DNA from: Homarus americanus
Lineage: Eukaryota > Arthropoda > Malacostraca > Decapoda > Nephropidae
Reading direction: 5' to 3'
Length of the DNA stretch: 64,000 bases
NCBI RefSeq assembly: GCF_018991925.1
Contig: NW_024735554.1
Coordinates: forward strand, 4,060,958 to 4,124,957
This document shows positions 23,977 to 35,797 of the stretch, piece by piece. The notes below the pieces were generated by a model. It did no database searches, was not told the origin of the DNA, and saw only the letters and a list, made by a program, of their open reading frames with translations. The position numbers were made by a program, and so were the translations under genes. Numbering within the stretch: position 1 is the first letter of the stretch; each line of letters starts with the position of its first letter.

Positions 23977-24124
23977 AGTCAACTACAAAATTCCTGTTGG
24001 CTCTTCTGCTGTTCTACGAACTCCAAGATTCAGATTTGTGAATCCGATGCACTTATAGACAGTGTGTGTGTTGCTTTAGGTTCATGGAACAGCAGAAAAG
24101 ACGACAGGACTTTTGTAGTTGACT
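23977..24124. mobile_element. Foldback element with ~45-bp arms nested in the LINE fragment
   Basis: The left arm 23977-24021 ('agtcaactacaaaattcctg' onward) matches the reverse complement of 24080-24124 with few mismatches. Looser pairing extends outward to about 23960 and 24140. The loop is about 58 bases. The flanking LINE frame resumes on the far side, consistent with insertion into the LINE. Confidence 0.75.
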
Positions 24125-24625
24125 GTACTGTTGGGGTCAAAAGTTCGCTCCCGGCCAAAAAAAGCAACGTCGACCCCAAGTTAGTTGAAACAGTACGGGT
24201 ACTGATAAGTAAGTTCAGAGACTCATTCCCGTGACTCAGTTTCACCACGGGTAGTGAACTTTTGTCCCCGACTATACATTCTCCTACATTTTGCACTGTT
24301 TTGCAATCCATTTATCATTATCTTCAACATTTTACAGCCATTTTCTATGCTTACATGGATTATTCTTAAAATAACCTGGATGACTGAATGAGTGGCATGT
24401 GACTGTTTATGAAATAAACAAACAGTATCAGCACACCGTTCAACAAATAATTTTGTGCCTTTGACCACAACACATTGTTTAAGATCATAGATAAATACAG
24501 TAATATAATCTATGCTAGGACCCTCTCCTCAGTTCCATGTCCTTCTAATTTAATGTGAGGTACAGTGTCAAATGTCTCATTAAAATCAAAGTGGTTATTT
24601 ATTTACAGTATTTTCAATACACTGT

Positions 24626-24651
24626 ACAGTACAGTACAGTACAGTACAGTA
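24626..24651. repeat. (ACAGT)5 pentanucleotide tandem
   Basis: Five consecutive ACAGT units. This is the tandem form of the ACAGTA/TACTGT word over-represented throughout the first 25 kb. Confidence 0.9.
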
Positions 24652-24768
24652 TTGTACTATCACCATATTCTTGGATGTGTCCACACCTTCAACACTTCTG
24701 GCAAATGTGCCAAGCAATAGGGTCCTGGCATAAATTTGTATTGCTATTCTTTCATGAGGCTATTTGGT

Positions 24769-24869
<101 letters not shown>

Positions 24870-24960
24870 CAGCACAGTAAAGTGTTGTAATGCTCTTTAG
24901 CAATTTACATACAATGCAGGTTAAACTCACTGGCCGGTAATTATATTCATGTAGTGGCAA

Positions 24961-26238
24961 ATCACTTTGTTTTAATGTATACTACCTGTAGGATTCACGT
25001 GTACTGCACAGGCACTGTACTAATTCTTAGGCATTAGGTATATTTTTTAGGTAAATTGTTCAAAATTTAAGCTACTTTTGGATTGATTTAATGGATTTTA
25101 GCGATTTTTAATATGATGTTACTTTATTTAAGCTACTCTTGTGTCAGACTTGTGGATGACGGCGATTTTGGGGGGATAGGAATGGTTTTAAGTGAATTTT
25201 GGTTAACCTGAGTGAAATACTTCGAATTTTTATATGGGTAACATTAAAATTTAATCCGTGTTATGGTTGATTTTAGCGAATTTTATCAAAGATTGTGATT
25301 ATCCCATTGAGTAAGTAGTACTGTAGTTTCTCTCAGCTGAATAAAATCGTGTGGCAATACATCGCTTTAAACGGTTAAAGAGAATGTGAGCTGGTCGATG
25401 CTTTCCTCAGCGTGGCAGTTGGGTTGTGTTATCTCCAGCTCACTAAGATAATCTGGGGTTGAAACACTGTGATTCTGATTATCTCCTGTCCGTCACCTGT
25501 AGCACGTGATGCTCTCTGTGTGTGTGTTGTGCTGGACTTATTAATTACATAACCTTTTTTTTTCGATTGCCCTTAATTTATCACCCCAGCTTATTTCACC
25601 AGGCTAGAAGGGTGAAGTTGGTTAGGTTAGCATCAGGGTGACATAACTGTACATGACTGGTAAATTCAAGTTGAAACACAGAATTACGTATTAAGAGCAG
25701 ACATATTCATTAACTATTATAAATATACAATATATAATCGCACACACACACACACACTGTACTTTAACTTCCATTAGGAGACAAAAATCAACTCTGGTAA
25801 CCTGTGATGTAATACTTTAAGTAGATAATAAGATGAGACATAAAAAAAAAATATTGTTCTAAAATATAAAGTGAAACTGTATTGTGTGTGTGGTAGATGA
25901 GAGAGAGAATGGGAGGAAAATAGGTCAGTAATCCTTATTAGGTAAAGATGAGGACACCCTCCCTCCCTACCTATATTTCTCGTCACACCACCTCTCCACT
26001 AGACAAGGGGAGGGGGGGGGGGATGCCAAATGCCTAACCACATGCTAGTTCATGCCCTTCTGAAGAGTGAAGTGCTACCCTCCTGCTGGCCTGTGTGAGA
26101 GTGAGAAGCTGCACACACACACACATACACACTGTCAGAACATCAATGTGGTGTACCAACGTGTTATTTGACTCGTGTCTATCATTATTGGCCATGTTAC
26201 AACACCAGCTGGTACAGTATCTCATATCTGGGTAAAGC
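24961..26238. other. Non-coding intron sequence
   Basis: No gene is seen. It contains 'ccccagcttatttcacc' at about 25584-25600, a word also present at 54060-54076, a (CA)n at 25741-25757 and a G11 run near 26011-26021. Confidence 0.45.
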
Positions 26239-26310
26239 ATACATACATACATACATACATACATACATACATACATACATACATACATACATACATACAT
26301 ACATACATAC
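26239..26310. repeat. (CATA)n microsatellite
   Basis: About 18 tetranucleotide units. The antisense Met-Tyr-Val-Cys frame is an artefact. Confidence 0.95.
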
Positions 26311-26589
26311 TCTACACATACATATGACGCCGCTACCTTTCATACACTCACTCTGTCTTGGTGTTATCTGTCCGCTAGTCTTTTATCGTTGTACAGAACA
26401 CACATACAGTTCTCTATTCACTTTTTCTATCTTATCTGGCATTGTGTGTGTGTGTGTGTGTGGCAAAGACTAGACATCAGCCATATAAAAATTACAAACA
26501 CTATACAGTACAAACAAGGACTTAAAAGAAATTGCCAGAAAAAGTCAAACAGGCGCAGAGAGACACAAACAATAGCGTTTCTCACTTGA

Positions 26590-26654
26590 TTTTTTTTTAA
26601 ATTTCGTGTTTATTTGTTGCTCTTAATTAATTTCGTGTTTATTTGTTGCTCTTA

Positions 26655-26732
<78 letters not shown>

Positions 26733-26775
26733 TTTCGTTCCCCAGGCCCCCGATGTGGGTGGGATAAACCTCATT
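26590..26775 (+). repeat. Interspersed (ATT)n-containing repeat, partial copy
   Basis: A tandem duplication of a 26-base unit ('aatttcgtgtttatttgttg' onward) precedes an (ATT)n run (26659-26731). After it comes 'attttcgttccccaggcccc', 'gatgtgggt' and a gggat word, shared with the fuller copies at 27085-27545 and 49290-49775. Confidence 0.7.
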
Positions 26776-27084
26776 AAAAAATACAGACAGACAGATAGAA
26801 AGAAAAACTGCTAAATATAGACAGAGACACAGATAGTTAGACAGATAAATACAGCCGGACATACAGACAGACACTCCCAAATGATATGACCTACAGACAC
26901 GGAAGGTGGCCCACTACCCCTTGTTTCTTGCGTGTGTAGACCTCGTCAGGCTAATAAAGGGTCATATTACCGCTCTGGACAGTGCAGTAGTAGGTACCAT
27001 AGAGTTTAATACTGTGTGTGTGCGCGTGCTTATAACTTTACCCCTCACAGACTAACCCACTACTACTGGTGTACTGTATATGTA

Positions 27085-27398
27085 TGTAAGGTAGTAGGTA
27101 GCTAGCAAACAGGGAGGTACTACCGCCTGGGAAGATATTGGAAGCATAATGTGTTGTCTACTGTAATGGTAGACCCTGCTGCCATATGTGACCAAGTCCC
27201 AGGTTGATGATCTGACTTTCTGCCTCATTTACACACAATTGCAGGGTCTCAATTGTTTCTTTTACTATTGACAACACAACATAAATACTGTATATCGATT
27301 CTCGTTCATGATTTTTTCTTCTATTTTGTATTTATTTATGGTTCTTATTGTTATTGTTATTATTTTTATTATATTTTATTTTTTTATTATTTTAGTTC

Positions 27399-27483
<85 letters not shown>

Positions 27484-27545
27484 TTTCGCCCCCCAGGCCC
27501 CGATATGGGTCAGTGACCTGTGCCCGGGTGGGATTATCTCCGTAA
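27085..27545 (+). repeat. Interspersed (ATT)n-containing repeat, copy 2
   Basis: About 200 bases before the (ATT)n run (27402-27481) are nearly identical to 49320-49500: 'agggaggtactaccgcctgg', 'gaagatattggaagcataat', 'gtgaccaagtcccaggttga' and 'tgatctgactttctgcctca'. After the run comes 'ttcgccccccaggccccgat', 'atgggtcagtgacc' and 'tgtgcccgggtggg'. It is an unclassified interspersed element whose internal microsatellite has expanded. The (Tyr)n and (Leu)n open frames come from the ATT run. Confidence 0.8.
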
Positions 27546-27687
27546 CCCAAAAATTTATGTATGTTTATATTGTATGTATTTATGTGTGCCCCTCACAGAC
27601 CAGACACCCACTCTTACAGCCTCGTTAACTAATTTAAGAGGACCCAAATCCCTAAATTCGTCCCCTTGAAGAATGGCGGGAGGAAGT

Positions 27688-27692
27688 GTGTG

Positions 27693-27727
<35 letters not shown>

Positions 27728-27757
27728 GTCTGTCTGTCTGTCTGTGTGTCTGTGTCT
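27688..27757. repeat. (GTCT)n microsatellite
   Basis: GTCT repeats interrupted by GTGTCT variants. Confidence 0.9.
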
Positions 27758-28094
27758 GCTCTCTGAGGTTGACAGGTGCTCGTGAACAAAGGATTGGTAA
27801 TCATGTGCATACCGTATTACCAAACCTGATCAACAGCGTGTACATTGGACTGCGGTGATGGTGGTGTAACCTGAGTGTGTGTGTGTGTGTGTGCTCGAAT
27901 AATAAATAACGATGCACTGAAACATGACAGTCGTGAAGCAAAGTTATTACGTATTTCTGAAGAGTCATAATACTGTATAATATATATCCCACAATAAGAG
28001 TCGTTCATTATTCCTTGCTACTTTATTTTATATATATATTTTTTTTTAATCATGAGAAATGTTCATTATATTTAGGTGATGTTTGGTATTAATG

Positions 28095-28440
28095 GGGCCA
28101 TGTGATTATCTCCCTCTCCTCCCTCCCCGTCTCCCCACCCTCCCCTCACCTCTCACCCCCTCTCCCCACCTTCCCTTCCTCTCCTCTTCCTCCTCCCACA
28201 CACAGGTAAATACACTCTCAGACGAAGGAGCACTGGACACAGGCAGAGTCAGATTGGTCAGTCAGTAGTGCCTTAAGAAAATAGACGAGTCAAAAAGTCT
28301 CTCCTTATCGTGGTCAATTCAGGTCCAGGGTCCAGCTGGGTGATGAGTGGCCTGAGGTGTCCACCTCCCTCCCTCACCCCCTCCCTCCCTCCCTCACCTC
28401 CTCCTCACCTCCTCCTCCCCTCACTCCCCCTCCATCTCGA
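28095..28440. repeat. Pyrimidine-rich low-complexity tracts
   Basis: Two CCCTCC/CTCACC-rich stretches (about 28105-28200 and 28355-28435) with ordinary sequence between. The proline- and serine-rich open frames are compositional. Confidence 0.8.
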
Positions 28441-28804
28441 CTCAAACTTGTATTACTTGACAACTTCCCAATTTCCTCCCAACACAAACTGAAAAAGGTA
28501 TATCTATATAAATTTGTGGCCTCGTAATTTTTAGTATTGCAAAAAGTCGAGACCACAGATGATCGAGACCTGGGGAAAAATAAAATGTCTCGAGGCTTAC
28601 ATCACTGCCTGAGTCACTACTAAAGGTAAGACTATTGTTAGATAAGGTTGGGGGTTAGATTAGGTTAGGTTGGGTTATTGGCGTGTTAGGGCTAATGGCC
28701 TGTTTGACCAAAGGAACAGAGAGATAGACATACGCTCAGACAGACTAACAGGAAAACACCGAGAATGAGAGACAATGAAATATAGGCAGGAAGATTTACA
28801 AGAA

Positions 28805-28806
<2 letters not shown>

Positions 28807-28866
<60 letters not shown>
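28807..28866. repeat. (GA)n microsatellite, 60 bp
   Basis: Uninterrupted GA repeats. Confidence 0.97.
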
Positions 28867-28869
<3 letters not shown>

Positions 28870-29074
28870 TGTGTGTACTAAAAATATGTGTCTTGGACCT
28901 GGCTGGTTGCATCAGTTGGCAGCAACACACACCCCTAACTTCCGGGTATGATGCAATAGTCGATCAATGGGCCTTAACCTCTGCCTTGACGATGGGCCTC
29001 TATCCTAATAAACTAAAGAGTATTAATGGAAGGCAGGCATGTGTGTGTGTTAAATACTACTACTACTACTTTTT

Positions 29075-29925
29075 TAAATGGTCTCCAGCCTCCCCCAATA
29101 GCCACACCTTCGCCGCCATTTTGTTACCCTAATATTAAATATCATAATACATAAGTAGCTATCCTATCTGTGTTGAATTAGTTGAGCCGCAGGTCTATGC
29201 GGCATTCAGTGACTGAAGCCTCATAGTCAATATCTGCAGCTGTTGTCGGCTTTGGAGCAGAAGCTCTCGTTCCCCCGAGGCAGAGCAAAGCCGACCGAAG
29301 GAGAGAGAAGGACAGTCGACATCTCATCCAGGCTGTAACATAACTTCTGGGCTGCTGCTTCTGTTCGGAGATCACCTCCGCGAGTCTGGTGTAGAAACAT
29401 CTTGCACTTGGTCCCATCCCACCAGAGGTTGTGAACACTAGAGGAGTGAAGCTGCCTTGATCAACGTTTTGAATTCTCTCCCCATATGCCCTTATCTTGT
29501 CGTTCTCGTTCCTCCTATGTGCAGCATCGAGAGCTAGGTTACGGTGACATGCAGCCATGGGATAAAAAATCCTGATGTCGAAGAAAGCTCGCTGTCCCCG
29601 CGTCCAGAATCCTCGAGCATTGACGTCAACACGGGCTTCGTTGGATGTGTTTGAAGTCCTGTGTTGGAAGATCTCACCATCCAATGGAAGGAGGGTCGGT
29701 TCTACCATGACATCCCGGCAGATTTCCTTCAACATAACTGCTGTGAGGTCCCTTACTTCGTCATGCCTCATGCATATGAAGCCCCCTTTCTTGCACACCA
29801 TGGCGTGATCGACGTCATAGGAAGAGCCACACACGCATTGGGAGGGCAAACCTTCTACTGGCCGACCGTGCCTTAGAGCAATGGCATCTGTAAATTCTTG
29901 TTTATTGAGACTGAAACTACTAATA
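29075..29925 (-). mobile_element. Retroelement C-terminal fragment with CCHC/endonuclease-like domain, copy 1
   Basis: The minus-strand frame (stop near 29178, homologous from about 29912) encodes some 245 residues. They include 'FSLNKQEFTDAIALR', C-V-C-G (positions 41-44 of the open frame), H51 and C55 in 'DHAMVCKKGGF', then 'MRHDEVRDLTA', 'VEPTLLP', 'EARVDVNARGFW' and 'AFFDIRIFYP'. The C-x-C-x7-H-x3-C knuckle followed by RHDxxRD and an E...D...D-x-R series resembles the zinc-knuckle/restriction-like endonuclease C-termini of some non-LTR retrotransposons. I recall the conserved block as common in uncharacterised invertebrate retroelement proteins. The exact clade is uncertain. Beyond the stop is a conserved 3' tail ('ttattaccctaatattaaat' region in plus orientation) and (GTA)n. 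This copy is open but lacks its N-terminal RT. Confidence 0.7.
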
Positions 29926-30015
29926 CTACGTGGCCTCCAGCCTTCCCCAATAGCCACACTTTCGCCGCCATTTTATTACCTTAAAATTAAATATCCTAAT
30001 ACATAAGTAGCTACC
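29926..30015 (-). mobile_element. 3' end of the same retroelement, tail-only copy
   Basis: About 85 bases ('cctccagccttccccaatag', 'ccacactttcgccgccattt', 'taattaaatatcctaatac'-like words) repeat the tail at 29080-29165, 39990-40075 and 40322-40400. It sits directly against the truncated 5' side of copy 1 in the same orientation, so copy 1 apparently inserted at or beside this older tail. Confidence 0.75.
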
Positions 30016-30080
<65 letters not shown>

Positions 30081-30250
30081 TAAAGGTTTATCGAAACAAC
30101 ATATCAGCTAAATTGTGAGACAAACAATGAACAAAAATACGAGGGAACACGTGGTAAACAAACACATTATTGTACAGTGTGTGTCAAGTTTGTGGTCACT
30201 GCAATAGATGGTGAGCCAGAACTGGTGTCAGGTGGCACTGGTTGGCCCCA
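30016..30250 (-). mobile_element. (TAC)n/(ATA)n run and L2-like LINE 3' terminus, copy 2
   Basis: A (TAC)n run (30016-30050) and an (ATA)n run (30048-30079) are followed by 'ctaaaggtttatcgaaacaa'. On the minus strand this reads '...ttcgataaacctttag' and then (TTA)n, similar to the 'aataaaccgttt' plus (TTA)n end of the L2-like family. Little of the body is recognisable. Confidence 0.45.
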
Positions 30251-30351
30251 TATTGAGACGTGATACCTTAGTACTGGTCTTCCCTTGACCCTCTACCATT
30301 GGTCTCTGCTGAGGCTAAATGTGTTACCTCGCCTCTCTCTGTGTTGTGTCT

Positions 30352-31510
30352 CAGGAGGTACTGGTTGTGATCTGGAGGTACTGGTGGTGATCTGAAGGTA
30401 CTGGTAAAGATCTGGAGGTACTGGTGGTGATCTGGAGGTGCTGGTGGTGATCTGGAGGTACTGGTGGTGATCTGGAGGTACTGGTTGTGATCTGGAGGTA
30501 CTGGTGGTGATCTGGAGGTACTGGTTGTGATCTGGAGGTACTGGTGGTGATCTGGAGGTACTGGTGGTGATCTGGAGGTACTGGTGGTGATCTGGAGGTA
30601 CTGGTTGTGATCTGGAGGTGCTGGTGGTGATCCGGAGGTACTGGTGGTGATCTGAAGGTGCTGGTGGTGATCTGGAGGTACTGGTTGTGATCCGGAGGTA
30701 CTGGTGGTGATCTGGAGGTACTTGGTGGTGATCTATGTGAAGGTACTGAAGTGTGTGGTGATCTGGAGGTACTGGTTGTGATCTGAAAGGTACTGGTTTG
30801 TGATCTGGAGGTACTGGTTGTGATCTGAAGGTGCTGGTGGTGATCTGGAGGTACTGGTTTGTGATCCGGAGGGTACTGGTGGTGATCTGGAGGTACTGGT
30901 GGTCATCTGGAGGACACAATTGATGATCTGAAGGTGCTGGTGGTGATCTGGAGGTACTGGTTGTGATCGGAGGTACTGGTGTTGGTGATCTGGAGGGTAC
31001 TGGTGGTCATCTGGAAGCACTGGTGGTGATCTGAAGGTACTGGTGGTGATCTGAAGGTACTGGTGGTGATCTGAAGGGGTACTGGTGGTGATCTGGAGAT
31101 ACTGGTTGTGATCTGAAGGTACTGGTGGTGATCTGAAGGTACTGGTTGTGATCTGGTACTGGTTGTGTGATCTGAAGGTGCTGGTGGTGATCTGAAGGTG
31201 TTTGGTTGTGATCCGGAGGTACTGGTGTTGATCTGGAGGTACTGGTTGTGATCTGAAGGTACTGGTTGTGATCTGAAGGTGCTGGTGGTGATCTGAAGGT
31301 ACTGGTTGCTGATCCGGAGGTACTGGTGGTGATCTGGAGGTACTGGTGGTGATCTGGAAGTACTGGTTGTGATCTGAAGGTGCTGGTGGTGATCTGGAGG
31401 TACTGGTTGTGATCAGGAGGTACTGGTGGTGGTGATCTGGAGGTACTGGTGGTCATCTGGAAGTACTGGTGGTCATCTTGGTATTACTGGTGATCTGGGA
31501 GGTACTGGTA
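30352..31510. repeat. 20-bp minisatellite, ~57 copies
   Basis: The unit is 'gatctggaggtactggtggt' with common variants (ctgaagg, ggttgt, ctggtg). Twenty is not a multiple of three but no unit contains a stop, so the minus strand stays open with a 20-residue super-period. This explains the long Ser/Pro/His/Gln 'proteins'. There is no gene support. Confidence 0.95.
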
Positions 31511-31524
31511 CATGATGACGTGGT

Positions 31525-32125
<601 letters not shown>

Positions 32126-32855
32126 TGTAAATCCCTCCCTCACCTCCCAGGATGATTCGCTGACCCTTAATCTCCAGGAAATGCTTCACATTGTTGTATA
32201 TATGAGAACGCTGCCTTCACCTTCCTCCTGTGTGGGTTAAAGTGACTAAGCGACCTTGAGCCTGGCCGCACTGTTTGTAAACTTTGTGGACAACCCGACA
32301 CACACTCACAGTCTCGCTACATCCTCGGTTCACCTATGACCCCCAGGCGATTAAGTCATCGTACTCAACGGTTTCAGTCATCGTACTCAAGGTCTTCAGT
32401 CATCGTACTCGGGGATTATGTCAAATCTCCCGACTCACCTCGGCATATACAATCCCCCCCTACCCATCCTTGTCGACCATACCATTGACGCTTCCAGTTT
32501 CAGGACAATTTAGTGGCCATTTTTTAGTAGCTGTGTATGTATGTATGTATGTATGTGAGGGTGTCATAGCGTAAGGAAGAATAATTGATTAACAAGCACT
32601 AAGAGAATCCCGGGTGTTGGTGTTTCATGCTGAGTTGGCTGATCAATGCTGAGTTGGCTTGCCCTTATCCGCCTCACTTATGATACCCTGGTTGTGTTTA
32701 GGTTAGGATTCAGAGAGGCTCCTACACTGAATGACTGTTTCTTATAGGAGTAAGGATTAAATACAACACTCCATTACTTTACTTAACTTATGAGAAGGAA
32801 AAAGAAATTCAACCAAAATAGCATAAAAATTAATATTATAGATTTAAATTTGAAG
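32126..32855. other. Non-coding; possible LINE C-terminal debris at 32270-32480
   Basis: The frame around 32281-32340 ('LCGQPDT...' and 'YILGSPMTPR') faintly resembles the 'LCGQPD...hyil.CP' end of LINE proteins but is too degraded to claim. The word 'gtcatcgtactc' occurs three times at 32356-32410 and once near 43546. A (TATG)n lies at 32535-32556. Confidence 0.3.
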
Positions 32856-33121
<266 letters not shown>

Positions 33122-33176
33122 ATAATATATGTATTATAGTTATTGTTACCGTAAATTGTGTTTAATGAGTATGAGA

Positions 33177-34275
33177 GGGCTTGTCTGAGTGTGTCACCAT
33201 GGCAACCAACACTGAAGGGGGCTTGTCTGAGTGTGTCACCATGGCAACCAACACTGAGGGGGTCTTGTCTGAGTGTGTCACCATGGCAACCAACACTGAG
33301 GGGGTCTTGTCTGAGTGTGTCACCACCATGGCAACCAACACTGAAGGGGTCTTGTTCGAGCAGTCACCATGGCAACCAACACTGAAGAAGGGGCTTGTCT
33401 GAGGTGTCACCATGGCAACCAACACTGAGGGGGTCTTGTCTGAGTAAAAGTCGCACCATGAAACTTCAACACTGAGGGGGTCTTGTCTGAGTGTGTCACC
33501 ATGGCAACCAACACTGAAGGGGGGCTTGTCTGAGTGTGTCACCATGGCAACCAACACTGAGGGGGTCTTGTCTGAGTGTGTCACCATGGCAACCAACACT
33601 GAAGGGGTCTTGTCTGAGTGTGTCACCATGGCAACCAACACTGAGGGGGTCTTGTCTGAGTGTGTCACCATGGCAACCAACACTGAAGGGGTCTTGTCTG
33701 AGTGTGTCACCATGGCAACCAACACTGAAGGGCCTGTCTTGAGTGTGTCACCATGGCAACCGCCAACACTGAGGGGTCTTTTGTCTGAGTGTGTCACCAT
33801 GGCAACCAACACTGAGGGGGTCTTGTCTGAGTGTGTCACCATGGCAACCAACACTGAAGGGGTCTTGTCTGAGTGTGTCACCATGGCAACCAACACTGAA
33901 GGGGGCTTGTCTGAGTGTGTCACCATGGCAACCAACACTGAAGGGGTCTTGTCTGAGTGTGTCACCATGGCAACCAACACTGAAGGGGTCTTGTCTGAGT
34001 GTGTCTCCATGGCAAAATCAACACTTAGTGTCTGTTCTGAGTGTGTCTCCATGGCAACCCAACACTGAAGGGGTCTTGTCTGAGGTCTCCTATGGCAAAC
34101 CAACACTTTGAAGGGTCTTTGTTCGAGTGTGTCACCATGGCAAACCAACACTGAAGGGGTCTTGTCTGAGTGTGTTCCATGGCAACCAACACTGAAGGGG
34201 GCTTGTCTGAGTGTGTCACCATGGCAACCAACACTGAAGGGGGCTTGTCTGAGTGTGTCTCCATGGCAACCAACA
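33177..34275. repeat. 42-bp minisatellite, ~26 copies
   Basis: The unit is 'gtcttgtctgagtgtgtcac' followed by 'catggcaaccaacactgarg' and 'gg'. Forty-two is a multiple of three, so it reads as VLSECVTMATNTEG repeats on plus and as a long open frame on minus. Indels break the array at about 33345-33475, 33730-33790 and 34010-34180. No promoter, splice or signal features support coding. Confidence 0.95.
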
Positions 34276-34490
34276 GGGGTCAGGAGGAACCAAAGGTGGA
34301 CCACAACAAGTTGTTTTTAGTAATGTGCGTGCCGGTCTTAAATAAACAGGATATCGTAACATGTTTTGGCATACGAGGGATGATATGGGGTGTTTTTCTC
34401 ATTCACTTTATATATTTATCTGTTTTCTCATTTTTTTTTCTCTCTTCTCGCTTTATCTATTTAGTTCACTTTATTTCGATCTATTTCTTT

Positions 34491-34493
<3 letters not shown>

Positions 34494-34550
<57 letters not shown>

Positions 34551-34611
34551 AGGACACAGGAACTAACATAACATTCTCTCTCAACAGGACACAGGAACTA
34601 ACATAACATTA
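34494..34611. repeat. (CT)n run plus a 36-bp duplication
   Basis: A CT run (34494-34547) is followed by two copies of a segment beginning 'tctctctcaacaggacacag' and ending 'gaactaacataacat'. The second copy restarts at about 34576. Confidence 0.9.
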
Positions 34612-34745
34612 CACACGTGGTTTATGGACTTGATAATTTACTGGACTGTAAAATAAACTATGATTGGTTTACCTCTCATCAATATCCTTTTTAACTGAGA
34701 CAGGTACTTACAGGAAACGTCTTTCTCACGCCCATCCAAGAGGAG

Positions 34746-35627
34746 TACACCTTTTCACATAACTATTTGACAAATTTCATAACCGAATGCCAGAACACAT
34801 ATCGAATGACAATTTAAAATAACTGTTGGTGGTATGTCATTCTCCAAGTGTTACATTCTCAAACTATATGTAGACTGTCGGTTTAGTGTTCACATCTGTT
34901 AACTTCGTAACTTATGTCAATCACTTCCGTTAGCATGAACGAACAGTTATTTTAGATTGTCATTCGATATGTGTTCTGTCATTCGGTTATATCTAGAAGT
35001 GTAAGTAATAAGAGTGCAGAGGTCTTATTGCAACTATATCTTGCGCTAGTCAGGCCGCGCCTCGATTATGCGGTTCAGTTCTGGTGCCCTTATTATAGAA
35101 TGGATATAAATTCACTAGAGTCGGTGCAGCGAAGAATGACGAAAATGATTCCGGGACTTAGAAACCTTCCATATCAGGATAGGTTAAAGAAACTAAACTT
35201 GCATTCTCTAGAAAGACGAAGAGTGCGGGGAGATATGATAGAAGTATTTAAGTGGGTGAAAGGAATCAATAAAGGGGATATAGATAAAGTTCTTATAATA
35301 TCCGAGCAGGATAGGACTCGGAGCAACGGATTTAAGTTTGATAAGTTTAGGTTTAGGAGGGAGATAGGAAGGAACTGGTTCACAAATAGGGTAGTGGACG
35401 AGTGGAACAAGCTTAGCAACTTTGTAGTAAGTGCTGGAACCCTGGAAAGTTTCAAAAGGAGGCTGGATAGATTCATGGATGATAGAGAGTGGTAGTAACT
35501 CTCGACAGGAGCTGCCATGCACAGGCCAACCGGCCTATTGCAGACTCCTTATTTTCTTATGTTCTTATGTTATGAAATTTGTCAAATAGTTATGTAACAA
35601 TGTCTCAACGGATATGTGAAAAGGTGT
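34746..35627. mobile_element. Foldback element interrupted by a CR1-like LINE insertion
   Basis: The left arm 34746-34827 is the reverse complement of a right arm split in two: 34942-34990 (inner part, 'aacagttattttagattgtc' onward) and about 35571-35627 (outer part, 'tatgaaatttgtcaaatagt' onward). A 22-bp indel with a 'tatgt' direct repeat lies in the outer right arm. The loop is about 114 bases. The arm is cut exactly where the LINE (34985-35572) begins and ends. Confidence 0.85.
34985..35572 (+). mobile_element. CR1-like LINE 3' fragment, young copy A
   Basis: The frame from about 34992 to the stop at 35493-35495 gives 'SNKSAEVLLQLYLALVRPRL', 'DYAVQFWCPYYRMDINSLES', 'VQRRMTKMIPGLRNLPYQDR', 'LERRRVRGDMIEVFKWVKGI' and 'NWFTNRVVDEWNKLSNFVVS'. 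This is the thumb and C-terminal region of CR1-type reverse transcriptases and is open throughout. The 3' end is 'caggccaaccggcctattgc' followed by 'ttattttcttatgttcttat', with TTCTTATG-type 8-mer repeats as expected of CR1 tails. It is 5'-truncated at 'tatatctagaag', and the host arm resumes immediately after the tail. It is almost identical to 60500-61058. Confidence 0.9.
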
Positions 35628-35647
35628 ATTGACAAGGAGAGACGGTA

Positions 35648-35797
35648 GTTATTGTGAGAAATGGGTTGAAATTGGCGCGCATGACGTCCTTGCTCTGTCG
35701 GATGTAAACAAGAAACGCCATACTTTTATTGTGACGTCACGGCCAATCCCCGTCTGTTTAGGTCTTTGTGATGTATTAATGCGGTTCTCACAACAAT
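35648..35797. promoter_or_regulatory. Inverted CCAAT/CRE pair
   Basis: ATTGG (35671-35675) and TGACGT (35682-35687) are mirrored by TGACGTCA (35732-35739), a perfect CRE palindrome, and GGCCAAT (35741-35747). The outer words 'ttgtgagaa' (35653) and 'ttctcacaa' (35784) are also inverted. This could be a small palindromic element or a cryptic intronic promoter or enhancer. Function is not shown by sequence alone. Confidence 0.3.

Noticed and set aside
30293..31456. Long Ser/Pro/Gln-rich minus-strand frames that look like a low-complexity secreted protein
   Set aside because: They are translations of a 20-bp minisatellite that is stop-free in all phases.
33162..34304. A 380-codon minus-strand open frame (and plus-strand frames) in the 42-bp array
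   Set aside because: The frame is open only because the 42-bp unit lacks stops; indels shift it between units, and there are no flanking coding, splice or start features.
35174..35522. Antisense open frames over the CR1-like copies (also 60673-61017 and 48764-49075)
   Set aside because: They are shadows of the LINE reading frame on the other strand.
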